Position numbers and translations under genes: made by a program. A DNA stretch of 47,682 nt from Phycisphaerae bacterium (lineage in GTDB: Bacteria > Planctomycetota > Phycisphaerae > UBA1845): positions 1-47,682 of the forward strand of contig JANQHN010000219.1 of the NCBI GenBank assembly GCA_028282665.1, in the 5' to 3' direction. Shown here one piece after another: positions 18,466 to 26,685 of the stretch (within the stretch, counting starts at the first letter, position 1; each line of letters opens with the position of its first letter). The notes beneath the pieces are model-generated. The model did not search any database and was not told the DNA's origin. It saw nothing but the letters and a program-made list of their open reading frames with translations.

Positions 18466-18882
18466 ATGCTCATTATCGAACGCTCCAAGACAATTCAATC
18501 GCCACTCGACCGTTTGTGGAAAATCGTATCAAATCCGTTTCGTCAACGGGACTTTGTTGCTTACAAGATTATCTCCGCGACCAAGACCAACGCCGCCGAT
18601 GTTGGACCCGACATTTTATGGCATGAGAAGGGCGTTCTGTTAGGGCGACGTTACGATTGCGAATGCAAAGTGTTCGGCTGGGAGCCGCCGCAATGGTACT
18701 GTTTTGGAACGCGCGAGCTTTTCCACGTCAGCTTCGAACTCGAGCCCAACGAAAAAGATATCAAACTTCTATACCGCGTCGAGCTACCCCAAACGCCTGA
18801 TGAACGACACGGTCCACTCACAGAAGTCTGCGATCGAACCGTTTCCAAACTCAAAGCACTGGCCGAAGGGTATGAAGGCTGA
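18466..18882 (+). CDS. SRPBCC (START/Bet v1-like) superfamily protein
   Basis: A 138-residue protein with the layout of a polyketide-cyclase/START-like fold: an N-terminal strand IERSKTIQSPLDRLWKIVSN followed by beta strands rich in aromatics and a long C-terminal helix (TVSKLKALAEGY). Such domains bind hydrophobic ligands; no catalytic residue or specific ligand can be inferred. GGGAGGAATGAGAG precedes the ATG. It stands alone between the divergent DUF255 gene and the convergent histidine kinase. Confidence 0.68.
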   Translation: MLIIERSKTIQSPLDRLWKIVSNPFRQRDFVAYKIISATKTNAADVGPDILWHEKGVLLGRRYDCECKVFGWEPPQWYCFGTRELFHVSFELEPNEKDIKLLYRVELPQTPDERHGPLTEVCDRTVSKLKALAEGYEG

Positions 18883-18947
18883 TTGATGGCGCGATCGCTT
18901 TGCCTGCGTCGTCGATGAGCACAATGCCATAAGAATTGGGCAGTACC

Positions 18948-20045
18948 TCATACTGGCGGCGTGTCGCCAATATGCCGGGGAATGGAGAAAACAAAGCACG
19001 AGCCTTGACCCTGGCTGGACGTAGCAGAGATCGATCCCCCCAGTACTTGGATAATTCCGTGCGCAATTGCAAGCCCCAGCCCTCTCGCCTGTTCCGTTCC
19101 TCCGGAGAGGACGTCCTTCGTGCTCCAGAAAGGTTCGAACACGCGCGACAGAGATTCTTCATCCAACCCACAGCCCGTATCGTGTACGCGTGTCACAACG
19201 AAGTCGTCATTGACGGCAACCGATAGGCGCATTTCTCCACCACTGGGCATAGCGTCGACGGCGTTATCGATGATGTTACATAGTACGGTTTTGATTTGTG
19301 CTCTAGGGACATTCACGCCCGATAAGTCTGGAGCTTGCACGCTTAACATGATGTTTCGTCCGCGCAGCTTGCTTGCGAACTCTGCCTTGATCCGGGTGAG
19401 TAAATCACCGTAGGGGACATAATCCGTGATCGTCGATTCGCCCTCTGCGAAATGGAGTAGCCCTTTTAGCAATTGGGTTGCACGCCCGAGTGCTTCGCTG
19501 ATCATATTGAGAATGTTCAGCTTGACTGCAGGGTTGTTGCTTTCGATGGCGTAGTCTACGCTGGTGACGATTCCGCCAAGAATGTTGTTGAAATGATGAG
19601 CCATCGCGCCTGCCATTTGGCCTAACGATGCCATCTTGCGACTATCTACGAGTTGCTCCTGCACGCGGATGCGGTGCGTGATGTCGCGTATGCATGCCGA
19701 TGCGCCGCTTACCGAACCATCGCCCGCGTGGATGGGTGAGAACGTTGCGATCAAAACCCTGGTTGCACTCTCTTGGTCGACGAACTTAAATTCAAAATGG
19801 CCGACTTCTTTCACTTCAACCGCCTCGATCAGCAGTTGTACGGCCGTGTGCCGCTCATTCTCGGGGAATAGATTCGCAATGGTCGTGCCAAGCAATAAGT
19901 CGGCTGATGTTCCAAACATTCGCTCCGCAGCCTGATTGCACGAACGAATCGTGAGATTGCGGTCCGTTCCGATGATGGAAAGACCGGCACACTCCACGAG
20001 ATTGCGAAAGTAACTGTCATTCAGGCTGAAGTTTGCATCCGTCAT
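18948..20045 (-). CDS. PAS-domain sensor histidine kinase
   Basis: A 365-residue soluble kinase. A PAS domain (about 10-125) is followed by an H-box, QMAGAMAHHFNNILGG, where the first His of the pair is the phosphorylation site, and a HATPase domain with the N box (NIIDNAVDAMPSG), DTGCGLDEESLS, and GLGLAIAHGI of the G2 box. No transmembrane segment was found, so it probably senses a cytoplasmic signal. It follows the lipoprotein gene by only 11 nt and has a weak ribosome-binding site, so it is likely translated from the same message. No response regulator lies beside it, making it an orphan kinase. Confidence 0.9.
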   Translation of the reverse strand: MTDANFSLNDSYFRNLVECAGLSIIGTDRNLTIRSCNQAAERMFGTSADLLLGTTIANLFPENERHTAVQLLIEAVEVKEVGHFEFKFVDQESATRVLIATFSPIHAGDGSVSGASACIRDITHRIRVQEQLVDSRKMASLGQMAGAMAHHFNNILGGIVTSVDYAIESNNPAVKLNILNMISEALGRATQLLKGLLHFAEGESTITDYVPYGDLLTRIKAEFASKLRGRNIMLSVQAPDLSGVNVPRAQIKTVLCNIIDNAVDAMPSGGEMRLSVAVNDDFVVTRVHDTGCGLDEESLSRVFEPFWSTKDVLSGGTEQARGLGLAIAHGIIQVLGGSISATSSQGQGSCFVFSIPRHIGDTPPV

Positions 20046-20056
20046 GTGTTCGGTCG

Positions 20057-20944
20057 CTATGGCGTTTGCCCTCGCACCTCAACGGCGTAGGGGCGTGGAG
20101 TGATGCACAAAACCGTCTCCACGGGTTCCCCCGATCGAGAATCTCGGAAGAAAATGCTGCCAATCAGGTAATCGTTGTCAATCGCTTCGTCGCTTAGGCC
20201 CATCACCAGCATCTCGCCGGGGCGGAGCGCGAGCGCCGTGCTCAAATCGTTGAACCGGTAATGATCATAGGCAGGCACTTGGCGGATGACACCTCCTTCG
20301 TTTCGCCATTCCATTGTCCCGCGATCGTGGCGAATTTCCATGATCGTGGATATGTCAATGGCGCCGCTGAGCTCGGGATGCAATAGGTAGTTCAGGATGA
20401 TACGGCGGTCGCCCGGTGGAATGGACCTTCCAGACAGTCCACCCGCTCGATCGTGCATAAAAATCGTTCGCGTGTCACGCATTGTGCCGAATTCGGCTAT
20501 AAGCGGTACACCGCCTTGCAAAACGAATTGCTGCTGACCTATTCGGGCGCTAGCCGCATCAAAAACCGCTTTTAGAGCAGGCCAAGCGCCCTTCGGAGCA
20601 GCTCCAATCCGCAATCCGTTGCGAGCCAACACGCTGGACAGGCCAGGGTCAAGTCGCAATTCATCTACATGATTCCAAACCTTCTTGGCGTGTCGACCCG
20701 TTGCGGCGGGAATTTCGACGCGAAGCAGTTCAAATCGTAGTTGCAGTATGGTCTTAGGCGTGTTGGGATCGTTGATGGAGGAAGAGCCGGGCAGAACGCC
20801 GGAAGAGTCGATGGGGCGATCAGTGGGAGCGTCTTCAGAAGCGTGAGGGTTGTTCCCAAAAAGCCAAGTGGTCGACCGCCCAGGACAACCCACAAGGGCG
20901 GGCGCGAAAATCAACAAGATAAACAATCGCGCATACAACGCCAC
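20057..20944 (-). CDS. Lipoprotein of unknown function
   Basis: A 295-residue protein with a short lipoprotein signal: hydrophobic core LFILLIFAPA followed by the lipobox LVGC. The rest has no domain I recognise. It is followed 11 nt later by the PAS histidine kinase, so the two are probably cotranscribed and could form a sensing pair (inference). The start chosen is GTG at 20944, which has GGGAG just upstream and places the signal peptide correctly. The frame also allows TTG at 20968, adding eight residues. Confidence 0.62.
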   Translation of the reverse strand: MALYARLFILLIFAPALVGCPGRSTTWLFGNNPHASEDAPTDRPIDSSGVLPGSSSINDPNTPKTILQLRFELLRVEIPAATGRHAKKVWNHVDELRLDPGLSSVLARNGLRIGAAPKGAWPALKAVFDAASARIGQQQFVLQGGVPLIAEFGTMRDTRTIFMHDRAGGLSGRSIPPGDRRIILNYLLHPELSGAIDISTIMEIRHDRGTMEWRNEGGVIRQVPAYDHYRFNDLSTALALRPGEMLVMGLSDEAIDNDYLIGSIFFRDSRSGEPVETVLCITPRPYAVEVRGQTP

Positions 20945-21064
20945 AAATCTCCCACCATAACAAGTCAAGCAGTCTAAGAATCAGCCTTCCCAGCGTCAAG
21001 GCTGCCTTTGGTACGGCCCTGCCACTACTCCCGGTGGAGATGCCGCGGACGCAGAAAAATAAGA

Positions 21065-22171
21065 TTATTGAATTTGTTCGAAAAGGAACCAGGAATTCGG
21101 CGAGTTTTCGAATGTTACCAAAAGTTGCCGATCCTCATCGAGCAGACGCAAAAACGCTTGGATGGTGGTTTCACCTTGCGTAAGCGTGATAGTTGCTGCA
21201 GTACCATCGGGCATCAATACCGGACCGTCTCCTTCGACTCCCGCTACGGGGAAGGACATCAATGTGAACCCCGCAGCAGCTTGTCGGAACTCCATCGTGT
21301 CCACGTTGGGATTAGCGATTGCGTCAATTAAGGAATGCCCGTGCTTGAGACGAGTGATTGTGCCCGGTACTTTTTTCCACGTGCCGCCGAGCCTGCTCAT
21401 GTTCATACGGTTGTTCGTAGGTGCGGTTATCTCGCCCAATGGCTTTCCTTCAACCAACACCGTGAACTTATCCACCAACCGAGGCACCTTGTAGATTAGT
21501 TGAATTTGTTTTGGTGATCCGGGAGGAATGCTAATAGGCTTTGCCGAGACGGGCTTGAGCGGGCTTGGTTTTTCGACAACCTCACCGAGCGGCCCGTAGG
21601 GCTCCATGTTTGCGCGGATTAGAATTGTCGGTGGAATTCCTTCGTTTGCCTTGATCAGGACTTGCGCTGGCGCATCCGCATGCCAGGTTATGTCGAAATT
21701 GATAGTCAGGTAACGCTCACCCATCCGCGCGGGAAGAAATCGGTGTTGCAAACCGCCTTCGCTTTGGTAATCGAATAAAAACAAGCTCGAACTGACTTCG
21801 CCTGGAGCAACTTCCCAGCCTGTCAAAAGTGTTGATTTTGTGCGGGAGGGTTTAGTGCCGGGATGTTGCGAATTGCCCGGACGCGTACGGCTGAAAGAGA
21901 CGGGTTCGGAAGATTCGTCCTCGGTCTTGCTGGGTTCGCTGTCAGCGTATTCGGTGTTTGCGATCGACTCGGGCGCGCTTTTCTTCCGGTCATTGATCTG
22001 AGCGGACGAAGCATCGTTATCCGAAACGATCGGAGTTTTCTTGGCCGATTGATCGGTAGAATATGTCTTTGCCGGAGGAACGACCATCAACGCCACGACG
22101 ATGATCACCGCCACCAAAATGAGAATGAATGGGAAAAAATAATTCGGTCGGAAACGCAATTCGTCAGCCAT
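21065..22171 (-). CDS. Membrane-anchored protein of unknown function
   Basis: A 368-residue protein with one strong transmembrane segment near the N-terminus (FFPFILILVAVIIVVALMVV), then a long polar, serine- and acid-rich linker to about residue 110, then a beta-rich region to the end. The layout is that of a type II anchored envelope protein. No known motif was found. AAAGGTGGGATAGGA lies just before the ATG. It is about 100 bp downstream-facing from the lipoprotein gene and points the same way, so it could begin the lipoprotein-kinase transcript. Confidence 0.6.
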   Translation of the reverse strand: MADELRFRPNYFFPFILILVAVIIVVALMVVPPAKTYSTDQSAKKTPIVSDNDASSAQINDRKKSAPESIANTEYADSEPSKTEDESSEPVSFSRTRPGNSQHPGTKPSRTKSTLLTGWEVAPGEVSSSLFLFDYQSEGGLQHRFLPARMGERYLTINFDITWHADAPAQVLIKANEGIPPTILIRANMEPYGPLGEVVEKPSPLKPVSAKPISIPPGSPKQIQLIYKVPRLVDKFTVLVEGKPLGEITAPTNNRMNMSRLGGTWKKVPGTITRLKHGHSLIDAIANPNVDTMEFRQAAAGFTLMSFPVAGVEGDGPVLMPDGTAATITLTQGETTIQAFLRLLDEDRQLLVTFENSPNSWFLFEQIQ

Positions 22172-22347
22172 TCCTATCCCACCTTTACGTAGTTACACCG
22201 ATGAGGCATCACAGCGATGAGGCCATTATACCGCCAATTCGTAAACGCAGCGCATCGCAAGTCCACATATTTATCGTCTGTTTGTTGAAGGCAAGTTCTC
22301 GTACGGAACCCCGCAATCCGGTTTGTGAACTGCGTGCGGCCATCCGG

Positions 22348-24000
22348 CTACTGGAACGTTGCGGCAATCGGCATTCGTCGTCCGGTTCCGAAGGCTCGGC
22401 TTGTTACTTTCAAACCTACGGCAGCCTGCTTTCGTTTGTACTCGCTGAAATCCACCAGGCGCGCGATTCGTTCCGCGACGGTCCGGTCGAAGCCTGCCTC
22501 AACAATGATGTCAAGCGATTCTTCGCGCTCTACGTACCTTTCGAGGATCGCATCCAAATCTTCGTAGGGCGGAAGCGAATCCTGATCGGTCTGGTCGGGT
22601 TTCAATTCTGCGGAGGGAGGCTTGTCAATCGTTCGTTGGGGAATCCGCGGATGGCCGGCTAGCTCGTTGATGCGATTGGCGAGTTCGTACACCGCGATCT
22701 TGGGCACATCACTCAGCACTGCCAGCCCGCCGCACATGTCCCCATACAACGTGCAGTATCCGACGGCGAGTTCGCTTTTGTTGCCGGTTGTCAATAGAAG
22801 CCAACCGAATTTGTTGGAAAGCGACATTAGGATGTTGCCGCGAATTCTAGCCTGGATGTTCTCTTCCGTTACGTCCGCTTCACGCTTTGCGAAAAATCGA
22901 GCGAGCGAATTCTCCATAGCTTGATGCGCTGGTTGAATTTCAATGATCTCGAACGAGATGCCCAGGTTCTTTGCCAACTGCTTTGCATCCTCTACACTGT
23001 GGTTACTGCTATATCGCGACGGCATCGCCACGCCGTGGACGCGATCCGGTCCAAGTGCATCAACCGCTATTGCTGCTGTCACGGCGGAGTCAATCCCGCC
23101 CGACAGACCGAGAACCGCTTCGGAAAAACCGCATTTATGAACATAGTCGCGCGTACCCATGACTAGCCCGTGGTGAATGCTGTCGATCCGTTTCGGAAAC
23201 GGTTCGATTCTGCTCGCTGATAGATCGTCAGTGTCGATCACGAGTAGATCTTCTTCAAACGCCTTCGCCCGCGCGCGCAAGACGCCCCGTTTGTCAAACA
23301 CCGCACTGGCGCCGTCGAATAGAAGATCATCGTTTCCGCCCACCTGGTTGACGGAGAGTACGGGCACGCAGTGTTCTCGGGCTTGGGCGGCAAAGAGTTC
23401 GTCACGGAAGTGGGGCTTGCCCGCGGCAAAAGGGGAGGCGGATATGCAGAGGATCATGTTCGCGCCCGCCGCCACTGCTTCCTCGATCGGGTCTTTGGCG
23501 TAAACGCGCCTGCCTTCAAATTGTTCGTCGTTCCATAAATCTTCGCAAATGGTTAAGCCAAAGCGGAATTCGTTCTCCCCATCCGCTAGTTTGACAATGA
23601 CCGTCTCGTCGCCTGGCGTAAAATACCGCATTTCATCGAAGACGTCGTAAGTGGGGAGGAGTTTTTTGGCATAGGTTTGTTCAATCCGTCCATTTCGTAA
23701 GTAGGCGGCGGAGTTGAAGATACCGGTTCCTCGATCTCCTGGAACGGGTTGGGCGAAACCGACTACGGCGGTTATGTCCGTGCATTGGCGGGCGAGGTTT
23801 TCGATTGCTTCAACATTCGCTCGCACCATGTGGCGACGCAGCAGCAAGTCTTTGGGTGGATAACCGAAAATGGCCAATTCGTGGAACAGAACCAGCGAAA
23901 CGCCAGCCTGACGTGCCGCATTCAGTTTTGCACCCATTCGGTCGAGGTTCTTCTCGAAGTCGCCAACTTTTGTATTTACTTGAGCTAGGGCAATTTTCAT
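22348..24000 (-). CDS. nadE: Glutamine-dependent NAD+ synthetase
   Basis: A 550-residue fused enzyme that converts deamido-NAD to NAD with glutamine as ammonia source. The N-terminal nitrilase-type glutaminase domain has Glu41 (FHELAIFGYPP), Lys112 (AKKLLPTYDVFDE) and nucleophile Cys152 (LTICEDLW). The C-terminal synthetase domain has the ATP P-loop SGGIDS at 300-305 and the KSELAVGYCTLYGDMCGG block. The start is placed at the ATG at 24000 because the family begins MKIALAQ; the ribosome-binding site there is poor. The frame is open to 24114 without conserved features. A candidate structured leader RNA lies upstream on the same strand (24153-24350). Confidence 0.93.
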   Translation of the reverse strand: MKIALAQVNTKVGDFEKNLDRMGAKLNAARQAGVSLVLFHELAIFGYPPKDLLLRRHMVRANVEAIENLARQCTDITAVVGFAQPVPGDRGTGIFNSAAYLRNGRIEQTYAKKLLPTYDVFDEMRYFTPGDETVIVKLADGENEFRFGLTICEDLWNDEQFEGRRVYAKDPIEEAVAAGANMILCISASPFAAGKPHFRDELFAAQAREHCVPVLSVNQVGGNDDLLFDGASAVFDKRGVLRARAKAFEEDLLVIDTDDLSASRIEPFPKRIDSIHHGLVMGTRDYVHKCGFSEAVLGLSGGIDSAVTAAIAVDALGPDRVHGVAMPSRYSSNHSVEDAKQLAKNLGISFEIIEIQPAHQAMENSLARFFAKREADVTEENIQARIRGNILMSLSNKFGWLLLTTGNKSELAVGYCTLYGDMCGGLAVLSDVPKIAVYELANRINELAGHPRIPQRTIDKPPSAELKPDQTDQDSLPPYEDLDAILERYVEREESLDIIVEAGFDRTVAERIARLVDFSEYKRKQAAVGLKVTSRAFGTGRRMPIAATFQ

Positions 24001-24152
24001 GGGCGTACCGCGGCTGCCTTCGGTGGCGTGCAGGACGACAGAACAGTTCTGCCAAATGGGATTGTAAACGAAATTACGTGTCCCGCGTAGAAAGAGTTCT
24101 GTGAGGCCATTCACGCTGGCGGCGGAAAAGGCGGCTGCGCGCGATCAGCGCA

Positions 24153-24350
24153 TAAAAAGAGGTCAGCGGCACTCTCCCGTGTTCGGGCCGGAGAGAGGAT
24201 GGTGGAAGAGCGATAACCCGCTGACCTACAGTTGTGGTCATATTCGATTGTCCAAAGCGATGAAGAGCCAGAACTCGCTCCCTCGCCCTTACCCGCCGTG
24301 CGAACTCCCAACAAAAAACACTCGAAGCTGCCTGACGGTGATCGAATATG
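24153..24350 (-). ncRNA. Candidate structured leader RNA upstream of nadE
   Basis: Two long hairpins lie side by side on the minus strand. The first is closed by a perfect 10-bp stem, CATATTCGAT/ATCGAATATG (24341-24350 with 24239-24248), around 92 nt. About 11 nt later a second perfect 10-bp stem, AGGTCAGCGG/CCGCTGACCT (24218-24227 with 24159-24168), encloses an inner CTCTC...GAGAG hairpin and is followed by CTTTTT, as in an intrinsic terminator. The layout of aptamer-like domain plus terminator before nadE suggests a riboswitch or attenuator. It could also be a free small RNA. I could not match it to NAD riboswitch, SRP, 6S or RNase P consensus. Confidence 0.45.
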
Positions 24351-24807
24351 GAGCAATCCCTATGCCACAATCTTACAGTGCTTTCAGGAGATTTTCACGG
24401 TCAAAATCTGTCCGCTAGGCAGTGGAATCACGGTGGAAAATGCCGAATGAAATTATTACTGTAACCGACGTGGCTCGCCATGCCGCATATGTGTAGGAAT
24501 ACCCCCAGGTCACCAGGGGTCTAGCCACAGTCGCACCAATGTTGAGGGAAATCACGCGGCAGGCGTTGATTGACTCATAGCTCGGCATTTGCCTAGCCCA
24601 GTTCTTATGGATTGGGCGAATCGAAGGCAATCAACGGCTTCAAGTAGCCTATACCTGCCAATCGAGCGCGTGCGTGCCAAATCTTGATCACGCATTCGGC
24701 TAGCCGGTTGTTGTCCCGCGAAGAGCTACGAGAAACGGTTCAATCATGCGGGCTACCGAAGTCGGGCATTATTCGGCGACGACTGCTAAACCGCCGTGTG
24801 TTCCTCC
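24351..24807. other. Intergenic stretch without a gene
   Basis: No gene is supported. An imperfect 17-nt palindrome, CCCCAGGTCACCAGGGG, lies at about 24503-24519. Short open frames on both strands lack ribosome-binding sites. Confidence 0.4.
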
Positions 24808-24891
24808 CTATACTGTATCTACCAGAATCTGGAGAAGGTAGTAGTAAGTCACCGAGAACACCAACAAAAAACCGGTGAACCAACTCAGCAT
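24808..24891 (-). CDS. 27-residue single-span membrane micro-protein B
   Basis: A short frame starts with ATG preceded by GAGGAGTTTAGCG. The product is almost all membrane-spanning (GFLLVFSVTYYYLLQILV) with short polar ends. Its length equals that of the upstream micro-protein at 24991-25074, and the two align without gaps at about 8 of 27 positions. KdpF-like subunits have this size and shape, but no kdpA or kdpB lies nearby. It could also be a type I toxin or a small regulator of a membrane complex. Function unknown. Confidence 0.4.
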   Translation of the reverse strand: MLSWFTGFLLVFSVTYYYLLQILVDTV

Positions 24892-24990
24892 CGCTAAACT
24901 CCTCATGTTGCTGACGGCACCGAGGTCCTGCTCAATGACGCATTCGGTACCGTGTCGTAGTTATCCATCATCGGACACCATACGGTGAAT

Positions 24991-25074
24991 TTAGGCAGTT
25001 GTGATCAATCCAGTCAATGCGACGATGTACACAATCCCAAAGAATGCCAAAGCACTGAGAAACAGTCCGGTCAT
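24991..25074 (-). CDS. 27-residue single-span membrane micro-protein A
   Basis: A 28-codon frame including stop, with GGAAAGGG upstream of the ATG. It encodes a hydrophobic helix (LFLSALAFFGIVYIVAL) ending in a small polar tail. It sits 99 bp upstream of the second micro-protein in the same orientation, so the two could share a message. Too short for any domain assignment. Confidence 0.38.
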   Translation of the reverse strand: MTGLFLSALAFFGIVYIVALTGLITTA

Positions 25075-25363
25075 GTCAAACCCTTTCCGGCGCCACCTTG
25101 CGCCAATCGTGGCGAAGACTCCCTTCCATGGGAGCTATTGCGGAAGTTTACCTCACGCCGTATTGCTCGATCAAGAATAAGTTTGGTTTGTGGGCCGGCA
25201 GGCCACGTTTAATCGGACATTGAGAAAGGCAATACTTCGGTTGTTTGTCTTTGTGCTGATCGTTACCGATAGATAAGAGGTTTTCCTTGCAGGTCTATCC
25301 TGTGCCAAATTCGAAAGGTGAAACGCTCGAATTGGCTCTTCTTCAAGCGGAGTATGTGCGGTA

Positions 25364-26446
25364 TTGGCTACGCAGCGGAAAATTCGGACTTTGATCGTGG
25401 ACGACAGCGTCATGGTACGCACCGTTCTTAAAGCCGCATTGACTAGTAATGCCCAAATTGAAGTGGTAGGGCAAGCAGCGGATGGTGTGGAAGCGTTGGA
25501 AGCAATCAGGCGGTACAGGCCTCATGTGGTCACACTCGATGTTGAAATGCCTCGCATGAACGGTATTGGCGTGCTGGAGCGGGTTGTGGGCAAGGCGCCG
25601 GTCTCGTTTGTGATGATTTCAACACTGACGCAAAGTGGTGCGCAAATCACATTCGAGGCTTTGAACAAAGGGGCCTTTGACTTCATCGCCAAGCCGCAAC
25701 ATGGAGGGCTGGCGGGAAACTCAGAATTTCGTAGCGACCTCCATACAAAAATTCTCGCCGCCGCTAACAGCAAGGGACGAACACGTCGAATCATCCCCAA
25801 AGCATATGCAAAAGACACTTCGGCTCCCTCGCTTCCCCCCAATAAAGCAAAAGGATGGGTAGTTGCACTCGGCATAAGTTGCGGTGGACCTCAGACACTT
25901 ACTCAGATTATGCCTATGTTCCCGAGCGACTTTGTGCCTATTCTGATCACTCAGCATATGCCCGCAGTTTTTACCGAATCGTTCGCAAAACATCTGGATA
26001 ACCTGTGTGGCTTGGATGTGCGCGAAGCGCAACACATGCAAAAGCCAAAGCCCGGTGAGGTTCTAATTGCGCCGGGAAATCGGCACATGAAGTTAGTCAG
26101 GAAGGGGGCGAGCCTCATGGTCCACCTGGAGGACGGCGAAAAGGTCACTCGTCACAAACCTTCGGTGGATGTGTTGTTTGAGTCCGTCGCCAAAAGCTGC
26201 GGTCCGCGATCGATCGGCATCATTATGACAGGGATGGGGATGGATGGTGCGCGCGGACTGCGTGCGATGCGTGCGGCGGGCGCATGGACGATAGCGCAAG
26301 ACGAGGAAAGTTCCGTTGTGTACGGCATGCCCAAAGAGGCGGTGAATATCGAGGCGGCGGACTATATCGTAAATCTGCCCAAAATCCCCTTTGCCATTGC
26401 GAAACTCCTCCAGCGAGGACCGAAGCAGCTCCTCGCTTCAGTCTGA
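25364..26446 (+). CDS. cheB: Chemotaxis-type protein-glutamate methylesterase CheB
   Basis: A 360-residue two-domain protein of the usual CheB length. The receiver domain has Asp13/Asp14 (LIVDDS), the phospho-acceptor Asp59 (VTLDVEMPRMNG) and Lys110 (FIAKPQ). The methylesterase domain has the triad Ser172 (GISCGGPQ), His198 (ITQHMP) and Asp294 (TGMGMDGARG). It removes methyl groups from, or deamidates, glutamates of chemoreceptors when phosphorylated. The start is TTG at 25364 with GCGGAG upstream. No cheR, cheA, cheW or receptor gene is in the window, so it is an orphan copy here; its partner system must lie elsewhere. Confidence 0.92.
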   Translation: MATQRKIRTLIVDDSVMVRTVLKAALTSNAQIEVVGQAADGVEALEAIRRYRPHVVTLDVEMPRMNGIGVLERVVGKAPVSFVMISTLTQSGAQITFEALNKGAFDFIAKPQHGGLAGNSEFRSDLHTKILAAANSKGRTRRIIPKAYAKDTSAPSLPPNKAKGWVVALGISCGGPQTLTQIMPMFPSDFVPILITQHMPAVFTESFAKHLDNLCGLDVREAQHMQKPKPGEVLIAPGNRHMKLVRKGASLMVHLEDGEKVTRHKPSVDVLFESVAKSCGPRSIGIIMTGMGMDGARGLRAMRAAGAWTIAQDEESSVVYGMPKEAVNIEAADYIVNLPKIPFAIAKLLQRGPKQLLASV

Positions 26447-26451
26447 CTTGC

Positions 26452-26479
26452 TTGACAATCCGCTTATCTTCTCTAAACT
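26452..26479 (+). promoter_or_regulatory. Strong sigma70-type promoter before MATE leader
   Basis: TTGACA (26452-26457) and TAAACT (26474-26479) with 16-nt spacing. Transcription would start near 26486, three or four nt before an ATG at 26490, and run through a terminator at 26614-26650 toward the MATE gene. Confidence 0.6.
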
Positions 26480-26489
26480 CCCGGCACGA

Positions 26490-26600
26490 ATGAAATACCC
26501 TTGTGGAGAGGTTTTGCATGAATTTCTGCCCAATCCAAATACCCGTTGTTACCACGATGATAAGTGGGGGAGGTACTGCCCGGTAGATTCGTTCGTATAG
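26490..26600 (+). CDS. Candidate 36-residue leader protein, possibly leaderless
   Basis: Directly after a strong promoter an ATG opens a 36-codon frame. The product is polar with Cys and His residues spaced like a metal site (Cys5, His10, then RCYHDDKWGRYC). The expected transcript start falls 3-4 nt before the ATG, so it would be translated as a leaderless message. A competing frame, 26518-26586 (22 codons), has a proper GGAGAGG ribosome-binding site and overlaps it out of phase. Either could be a regulatory leader for the MATE gene behind the terminator. Homology is unknown. Confidence 0.4.
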   Translation: MKYPCGEVLHEFLPNPNTRCYHDDKWGRYCPVDSFV

Positions 26601-26613
26601 CGACAGGAATCAT

Positions 26614-26650
26614 ACCCCGGGAGCCTTCCTGAGCTTCCCGGGGTTTTTTG
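26614..26650 (+). terminator. Terminator/attenuator before MATE gene
   Basis: CCCCGGGA pairs with TCCCGGGG, with an inner GC/GC extension, followed by TTTTTT. It ends 36 nt before the MATE start codon, between a strong promoter and that gene. Confidence 0.85.
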
Positions 26651-26685
26651 TTTCCATCGCTATTAACATCTTCGAGTGGTAAGCC

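Noticed and set aside
24153-24230. Idea that the GGTCAGCGG-containing hairpin is an SRP RNA
   Set aside because: The SRP core GGAAGNAGCC loop is missing on both strands.
24808-24891. Assignment as KdpF
   Set aside because: Only size and hydrophobicity agree; no kdpA, kdpB or kdpC follows.
26480-26650. Known guanidine or preQ1 riboswitch before the MATE gene
   Set aside because: The conserved loops of those classes (for example ACGR pairs of mini-ykkC) were not found.
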